The notes below the pieces were generated by a model. It saw nothing but the letters and a program-made list of their open reading frames with translations. It searched no databases and was not told the DNA's origin. A stretch of 64,000 bases of DNA, taken from contig NZ_CP051293.1 in NCBI RefSeq assembly GCF_013170805.1, forward strand, positions 806,001 to 870,000, written 5' to 3'. A program made the position numbers and the translations under genes. Positions 59,700 to 64,000 of this stretch are shown one piece after another. Position 1 is the stretch's first letter. The number at the start of each line of letters is the position of its first letter. This stretch comes from Mesorhizobium sp. NZP2077 (GTDB lineage: Bacteria; Pseudomonadota; Alphaproteobacteria; Rhizobiales; Rhizobiaceae).

Positions 59700-60965
59700 A
59701 TGCAAGAAATGAAACTCGCCGAGTTCAAGAACAAGAAACCGCCAGAGCTGATCGCTTATGCCGAATCGCTCGAGGTCGAGAATGCCAGCGTCATGCGCAA
59801 GCAGGAGCTGATGTTCGCGATCCTGAAGAAGCTGGCCGCCCAGGACGTCGAGATCATCGGCGACGGCGTGGTCGAAGTGCTTCAGGACGGGTTTGGCTTC
59901 CTCCGCTCGGCCAATGCCAACTATCTGCCAGGTCCCGACGACATCTACATTTCGCCGTCGCAGATCCGGCGCTTTTCGCTGAAGACCGGCGATACGGTCG
60001 AAGGACCGATCCGCAGCCCGAAAGAGGGCGAGCGCTATTTCGCGCTGCTCAAGGTCAACACGATCAATTTCGACGATCCCGAAAAGATCCGTCACAAGAT
60101 CCACTTCGACAATCTGACGCCGCTCTACCCGACCTCGCGGCTCAAGATGGAAATGGAGGTTCCAGCCTCCAAGGACATCTCGGCCCGCGTCATCGATCTG
60201 GTGGCGCCGCTCGGCAAGGGCCAACGCGCGCTGATCGTCGCGCAGCCGCGCACGGGTAAAACCGTTCTGCTGCAGAACATCGCCCACTCCATCACCACCA
60301 ACCATCCGGAATGCTATCTGATCGTGCTTCTGATCGACGAGCGGCCGGAAGAAGTGACCGACATGCAGCGCTCGGTGAAGGGCGAGGTTGTCTCCTCGAC
60401 CTTCGACGAACCAGCGGTGCGCCACGTCCAGGTCGCCGAAATGGTCATCGAGAAGGCCAAGCGCCTGGTCGAACATGGCCGCGACGTCGTCATCCTGCTC
60501 GATTCGATCACCCGCCTCGGCCGCGCCTACAACACCGTGGTGCCGTCATCCGGCAAGGTGCTGACCGGCGGTGTCGACGCCAACGCGCTGCAGCGGCCGA
60601 AGCGCTTCTTCGGTGCCGCCCGCAACATCGAGGAAGGCGGCTCGCTGACCATCATCGCCACCGCGCTGATCGACACCGGCAGCCGCATGGACGAAGTCAT
60701 CTTCGAAGAGTTCAAGGGTACGGGTAACTCGGAAATCGTGCTCGACCGCAAGGTTGCCGACAAGCGCATCTATCCGGCCATGGACATATTGAAGTCCGGC
60801 ACCCGCAAGGAAGATCTGCTGGTTCCGCGCTCGGACCTGCAGAAGATCTTCGTGCTGCGCCGCATCCTGGCACCGATGGGAACCACCGACGCGATCGAGT
60901 TCCTGATCGACAAGCTGAAGCAGACCAAGACCAATGGCGATTTCTTCGACTCGATGAACACGTAA
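59700..60965 (+). CDS. rho: Transcription termination factor Rho
   Basis: 421 residues, the usual length. The OSB RNA-binding domain has [30 protein letters not shown]. The P-loop is [12 protein letters not shown] (181-192), Walker B is [17 protein letters not shown], and the Q-loop/R-loop regions are intact ([18 protein letters not shown]). The start at 59700 has AAGG 7 bases before it; the frame upstream is not conserved-looking. A terminator follows at 60999. Confidence 0.98.
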   Translation: MQEMKLAEFKNKKPPELIAYAESLEVENASVMRKQELMFAILKKLAAQDVEIIGDGVVEVLQDGFGFLRSANANYLPGPDDIYISPSQIRRFSLKTGDTVEGPIRSPKEGERYFALLKVNTINFDDPEKIRHKIHFDNLTPLYPTSRLKMEMEVPASKDISARVIDLVAPLGKGQRALIVAQPRTGKTVLLQNIAHSITTNHPECYLIVLLIDERPEEVTDMQRSVKGEVVSSTFDEPAVRHVQVAEMVIEKAKRLVEHGRDVVILLDSITRLGRAYNTVVPSSGKVLTGGVDANALQRPKRFFGAARNIEEGGSLTIIATALIDTGSRMDEVIFEEFKGTGNSEIVLDRKVADKRIYPAMDILKSGTRKEDLLVPRSDLQKIFVLRRILAPMGTTDAIEFLIDKLKQTKTNGDFFDSMNT

Positions 60966-60998
60966 GGATCTGTCCGGAGTTTTCCGACCTGCGAATTG

Positions 60999-61032
60999 AA
61001 ACCCCGTTCCGGGAAACCGGGATGGGGTTTTT
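60999..61032 (+). terminator. Rho-independent terminator of rho
   Basis: AAACCCCGTTCCGG (60999-61012), loop GAAA, then CCGGGATGGGG and TTTTT. The stem has two non-Watson-Crick positions. It lies 33 bases after the stop. Confidence 0.88.
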
Positions 61033-61081
61033 CATTGCCAGGGGTTAGGTCTGCATTGCCATGGCGGTAAGTCGCCCAGGT

Positions 61082-61263
61082 CGGCGCCGCCCCTCATTGC
61101 CCTGCCGGGCATTTCTCCCCGTAAACGGGGAGAAAGAGGCCAGCGGCAGCGCCGGCGCCTTCCTCTGCAGCGCTGACAGTTGGCGAAGGCAGCGACGACA
61201 GCGTCCCTCGCCCCGTTTATGGGGAGAGGATGCCGGCAGGCAGGTGATGGGCAGCGCTAACGT
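61082..61263. repeat. Palindromic repeat C, full copy
   Basis: Starts CGGCGCCGCCCCTCATTGCC, with CTCCCCGTAAACGGGGAG as inner stem, and ends GGGGAGAGGATGCCGGCAGG CAGGTGATGGGCAGCGC. It is in the spacer between convergent rho and the DUF255 gene. A partial match (GCGCCGCCCCTCATTGC) also precedes rho at 59603. Confidence 0.85.
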
Positions 61264-61308
61264 TTGATATGTGAGGTAAGGGGCCGCCGGCGTAGTCCGC
61301 CGGCTCTT

Positions 61309-63336
61309 CTAGCTTCGTCGCAGCAACCGCTCGAACTCCCCTGCATCCGTCACCACTGGCAAACACACCTGCCCGGTACAAAGCCAGGCGCCTACCTTGT
61401 CGGTCGGCGGTAGAATCCCCCCAGGCAGTAAGGGTCGATTCGTTTCCGAACCAATTGCGAGAACAATGTCGACGCGGCGCGGGTCAGGGCATCGATTCGT
61501 AACCGGAACGAGCTTTGGCTCGTCCACACTGTCGACGACGACCAGCTTCAGCGGCTCGATGGCAAGCGCGCAGGCGTTGATGATGCCGGCCTGGCCATAG
61601 GCCTGGTGCGCCGCGCGGCCGGCCGCATGCTCGGCAACCGTCCAGGCTTTTTCCCCGAGGTCGAGATCGCCGGTGACGGAAGCGAGCCGTACCAGCGCTG
61701 CGATGATCTGGCTGGTGGCCGACGAAATGGCCTCGTCGACATCGCCTCGGATGCGGATCGGGACATCGGTGCTGTCCGAAGCCGTGAGATAATAGCCCGT
61801 GCCCGCGGCGTCGGCGTGCCAATGGTCCAGCTGTTCAATGAACTGCTTTGCCTGGTCGATATAGTTCCAATCGCCCGATGCTTCGAACAGCGAGATCGCC
61901 GCATTGGTCATGGCGGCATAGTCGATCGACAGAGCGGGAAACAGCTTTCTTGGGCCGAGCATGGAATGCGGCAAACGGTGGTCGCGGCTGGCGGAGCTGA
62001 TATGGGCAAATGCCCCGGCCGCGGCCTCGATCCAGTCGGGCCGCCCCAGCGAGCGGCCGGCCTCGGCGAGTGCTGCAATCATCAGACCGTTCCAGTCGGT
62101 CAGGGTCTTGGCATCGAGGCCAGGCCTGACCCGCCCTTCCCGGGCAGCGAGAAGCCTGGCTTTTAGCGGGATCAGCCGATCGCGATCGGCCACGCCTTGG
62201 GCTTGTTGGGAACGGGTCTGGTGGACAACGGGCTTGCCCTCCCAGCCATGCGGGCTGGAGAGCGTGAAGTATTTGAAAAATAATGCAGAATCGTCACCGA
62301 GGACGGCCTCGATCTCGTCCTTGCTCCAAGTGTAGAAAAGCCCTTCCTCGCCATCGCTGTCGGCGTCGAGGCTGGCGGCGAAGGCACCGCCGTCGACGCG
62401 CATTTCACGCAGCAGCCAGTCGACGGTCTCTTCGATTCGTACCCGGAACAAATCATTACCGCTCGCCGAGAAGGCCCAGGTGCAGAAGCGGATCAGCTCC
62501 GCATTGTCGTAGAGCATCTTCTCGAAATGCGGCACCAGCCATTCGGCATCGGTCGAGTAGCGGCTGAGCCCGCCGCCAATATGGTCATAGATGCCACCGC
62601 TCAGCATCTGTTCGAGGCTGATGAGCACGTCGTCGCGGTGGGAAGCGTTGCCGTCGCGCAGCCAGGACAGCCAGAGCGTGAGCATGAACGGCGCGTTGGG
62701 GAATTTCGGGGCGCCGCGCAGGCCGCCAAGGTCGCGGTCGATCATGCCGTCGATGCGGCCGGCGAGGTCGGAGAGCCTGCCGCGATCAAGGCTTTCCTTG
62801 GCATGCGTACCGGAAAGACGCGCCTCGACATGCGAGGTCAGGCCGTCGGCGCTTTGATGCAGGCTGGCGCGCTTTTCCCGCCACGCCTTGTCGACGGCTT
62901 CCATGACCTGGATGAAGCCCGGGCGGCCGTAGCGCGCCTCACGTGGAAAATAGGTGCCGCCCCAGAAAGGCTTGCCGTCCGGCCTCAGGAACATGGTCAG
63001 CGGCCAGCCGCCTTGCTCGCCCATCGAGGACAGGGCGGCCATGTAGATCTGATCGATGTCCGGGCGCTCCTCGCGGTCGACCTTGATATTGACGAACAGA
63101 CGGTTCATGACGGCGGCGACGCCGTCATTCTCGAAGCTTTCATGCGCCATGACATGGCACCAGTGGCAGGCGGCATAGCCGATAGAGAGCAGGATCGGGC
63201 GATCGAGCGTCTTTGCTTCGTCGAGGGAAGCCGGCGACCAGGCCCGCCAATGGACGGGATTGCCGCTGTGCTGCTGCAGATAGGGGCTGGCTTCGTCGGC
63301 AAGCAGATTTTGCGCGGGCAGCGTCACGATGAGCAC
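61309..63336 (-). CDS. Thioredoxin-domain DUF255 protein (YyaL/SSP411 family)
   Basis: 675 residues, the normal family length. The N-terminal thioredoxin-like domain has NLLADEASPYLQQHSGNPVHW and the CxxC motif AACHWCHVMAHESF, then REERPDIDQIYM and GGWPLTMFLRPDGKPFWGGTYFP. The remainder is an (alpha/alpha)6-like barrel (GLARYSTD, WLVPHFEKMLYDN). Members are thought to act in redox or glycan metabolism; the function is unproven. It starts at GTG 63336. It is divergent from mnmE. Confidence 0.93.
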   Translation of the reverse strand: MLIVTLPAQNLLADEASPYLQQHSGNPVHWRAWSPASLDEAKTLDRPILLSIGYAACHWCHVMAHESFENDGVAAVMNRLFVNIKVDREERPDIDQIYMAALSSMGEQGGWPLTMFLRPDGKPFWGGTYFPREARYGRPGFIQVMEAVDKAWREKRASLHQSADGLTSHVEARLSGTHAKESLDRGRLSDLAGRIDGMIDRDLGGLRGAPKFPNAPFMLTLWLSWLRDGNASHRDDVLISLEQMLSGGIYDHIGGGLSRYSTDAEWLVPHFEKMLYDNAELIRFCTWAFSASGNDLFRVRIEETVDWLLREMRVDGGAFAASLDADSDGEEGLFYTWSKDEIEAVLGDDSALFFKYFTLSSPHGWEGKPVVHQTRSQQAQGVADRDRLIPLKARLLAAREGRVRPGLDAKTLTDWNGLMIAALAEAGRSLGRPDWIEAAAGAFAHISSASRDHRLPHSMLGPRKLFPALSIDYAAMTNAAISLFEASGDWNYIDQAKQFIEQLDHWHADAAGTGYYLTASDSTDVPIRIRGDVDEAISSATSQIIAALVRLASVTGDLDLGEKAWTVAEHAAGRAAHQAYGQAGIINACALAIEPLKLVVVDSVDEPKLVPVTNRCPDPRRVDIVLAIGSETNRPLLPGGILPPTDKVGAWLCTGQVCLPVVTDAGEFERLLRRS

Positions 63337-63388
63337 ACTCGGGTTGGTTTGAAGGCGCGAAGCTAGGGCGGTTCAACAGAGCGGGCAA

Positions 63389-64000
63389 ATGATTTCAGGC
63401 GATTCGATCGTTGCGCTGTCGAGCGGCCGGCTTCCGGCGGGCGTTGCCGTGCTGCGTATCTCCGGCCCACAGACTCGATTCGTGGTCGAAACGATCGCCG
63501 GCGGCATGGTTAGGGAGCGCGCGGCGGTTCTGCGCAAGTTGCGGGCGCCGGATGGAACCATGCTGGACAGCGGTCTTGTCATCTTCTTCCCTGGCCCAGC
63601 CAGCTTCACCGGGGAGGATGTCGCTGAATTCCATGTCCATGGCGGACGCGCTGTGGTGGCCAGGATGCTGGAGGTGATCGCCGGATTTGACGGCGTCAGG
63701 CACGCAGAATCCGGCGAATTCACGCGCCGCGCCTTTCTCCATTGCAAATTCGACCTGGTCGAGACTGAGGCACTGGCGGACCTAATCAACGCGGAGACCG
63801 AGGCACAACGTCGCTTCGCCATTCGGAATGCCGAAGGCGTCCAGAGCGATCTTTATATGAGCTGGCGGCGCCGGCTGATCCATGCGCGGGCGATGATCGA
63901 GGCAGAAATCGACTTTGCTGACGAGGACGATGTGCCCGGGTCCGTTTCGGATACGGTTTGGTCCGATGTGAGGGCGATGATCGGCGAGATCGATCGCCAC
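63389..64000 (+). CDS. mnmE: tRNA uridine-5-carboxymethylaminomethyl modification GTPase (partial, 3' end outside window)
   Basis: The first 204 residues of MnmE/TrmE, which with MnmG modifies the wobble uridine of certain tRNAs. The start (MISGDSIVALSSGRLPAGVA) is followed by VAVLRISGPQT, PASFTGEDVAEFHVHGG (folate-binding N domain), AESGEFTRRAFLHCKFDLVETEALADLI, and IEAEIDFADEDDV leading to the helical domain. The GTPase domain lies beyond the window. The usual LDLTQAEA is LVETEA here. The GCGGGCAA stretch before the ATG has no strong ribosome-binding site. Confidence 0.94.
   Translation, partial: MISGDSIVALSSGRLPAGVAVLRISGPQTRFVVETIAGGMVRERAAVLRKLRAPDGTMLDSGLVIFFPGPASFTGEDVAEFHVHGGRAVVARMLEVIAGFDGVRHAESGEFTRRAFLHCKFDLVETEALADLINAETEAQRRFAIRNAEGVQSDLYMSWRRRLIHARAMIEAEIDFADEDDVPGSVSDTVWSDVRAMIGEIDRH

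Noticed and set aside
1..64000. tRNA or rRNA genes, insertion sequences, prophage genes
   Set aside because: Reading both strands, no cloverleaf with a TTCGA-type arm, no rRNA segments and no transposase or phage motifs were recognised. A tRNAscan and Infernal run would settle the RNA part.

Overview
The window looks like a stretch of a Mesorhizobium-type (Rhizobiales, Alphaproteobacteria) main chromosome. Base composition is high-GC. The gene orders secB-fxsA-tim44-mltA-smr and dnaQ-coaE-aroE-maf-ppsR // hemE-hemJ-rho ... mnmE are classic for the group. The spacers carry the palindromic intergenic repeat families typical of Mesorhizobium. No rRNA, tRNA, transposase, prophage or CRISPR array was found. 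The genus is inferred from family knowledge and was not tested by any search.

Layout. 1-3.1 kb: a cecR-ybhG-ybhF-ybhS-like efflux operon read leftward behind a perfect 26-bp palindrome. 3.1-9.8 kb: CYTH/CHAD phosphate-binding pair, a NlpC/P60-like protein, a membrane nucleotide cyclase, a HTH regulator facing a secreted beta-propeller, and a 3-methyladenine glycosylase. 9.9-16.4 kb: SulP transporter with a small HTH regulator, a PAP2 phosphatase, a NarL-type two-component system and a Gly/Asn/Ser-rich exported protein. 17-24 kb: a flavin monooxygenase, a DUF2156 protein, an ABC-2 exporter and a CIO-type cytochrome bd oxidase. 24-28 kb: an 864-aa LuxR/ATPase regulator facing three small genes. 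28-32 kb: msrA, a DAMKPA-repeat exported protein, DUF1223, an ABM-like protein and a TadG-like protein. 32-38 kb: lepA, then a 1.7-kb repeat-rich spacer that hides a 31-codon RiPP-leader-like gene, then an orphan peptide-binding protein.

37.7-45.3 kb: secB, fxsA, tim44, mltA, smr, a HTH gene, a transglutaminase-like protease, phaZ, an RlpA-like protein and a 58-aa membrane protein. 45.3-48.6 kb: a ridA remnant and the reverse transsulfuration pair (cystathionine beta-synthase and a gamma-lyase-type enzyme). 48.9-50.8 kb: a GlxA-type AraC regulator followed by a small island. There a DUF2251 gene lies between two copies of the regulator's 3' end, next to a probably broken DUF6881-like gene. 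50.9-53.9 kb: a three-gene hydrolase operon. 53.9-64 kb: housekeeping genes diverging from a 400-bp ppsR-hemE spacer that has the features of a chromosomal replication origin (DnaA boxes, AT-rich tract, GANTC cluster, strand switch).

The most unusual items are the orphan YxxPxL leader peptide with a Cys-x5-Cys tail at 34673-34768, the 97-bp regulator-tail duplication that brackets DUF2251, the candidate oriC, and the regulator/DUF4242 module with iterated upstream motifs. Most other genes are ordinary core or accessory rhizobial genes.
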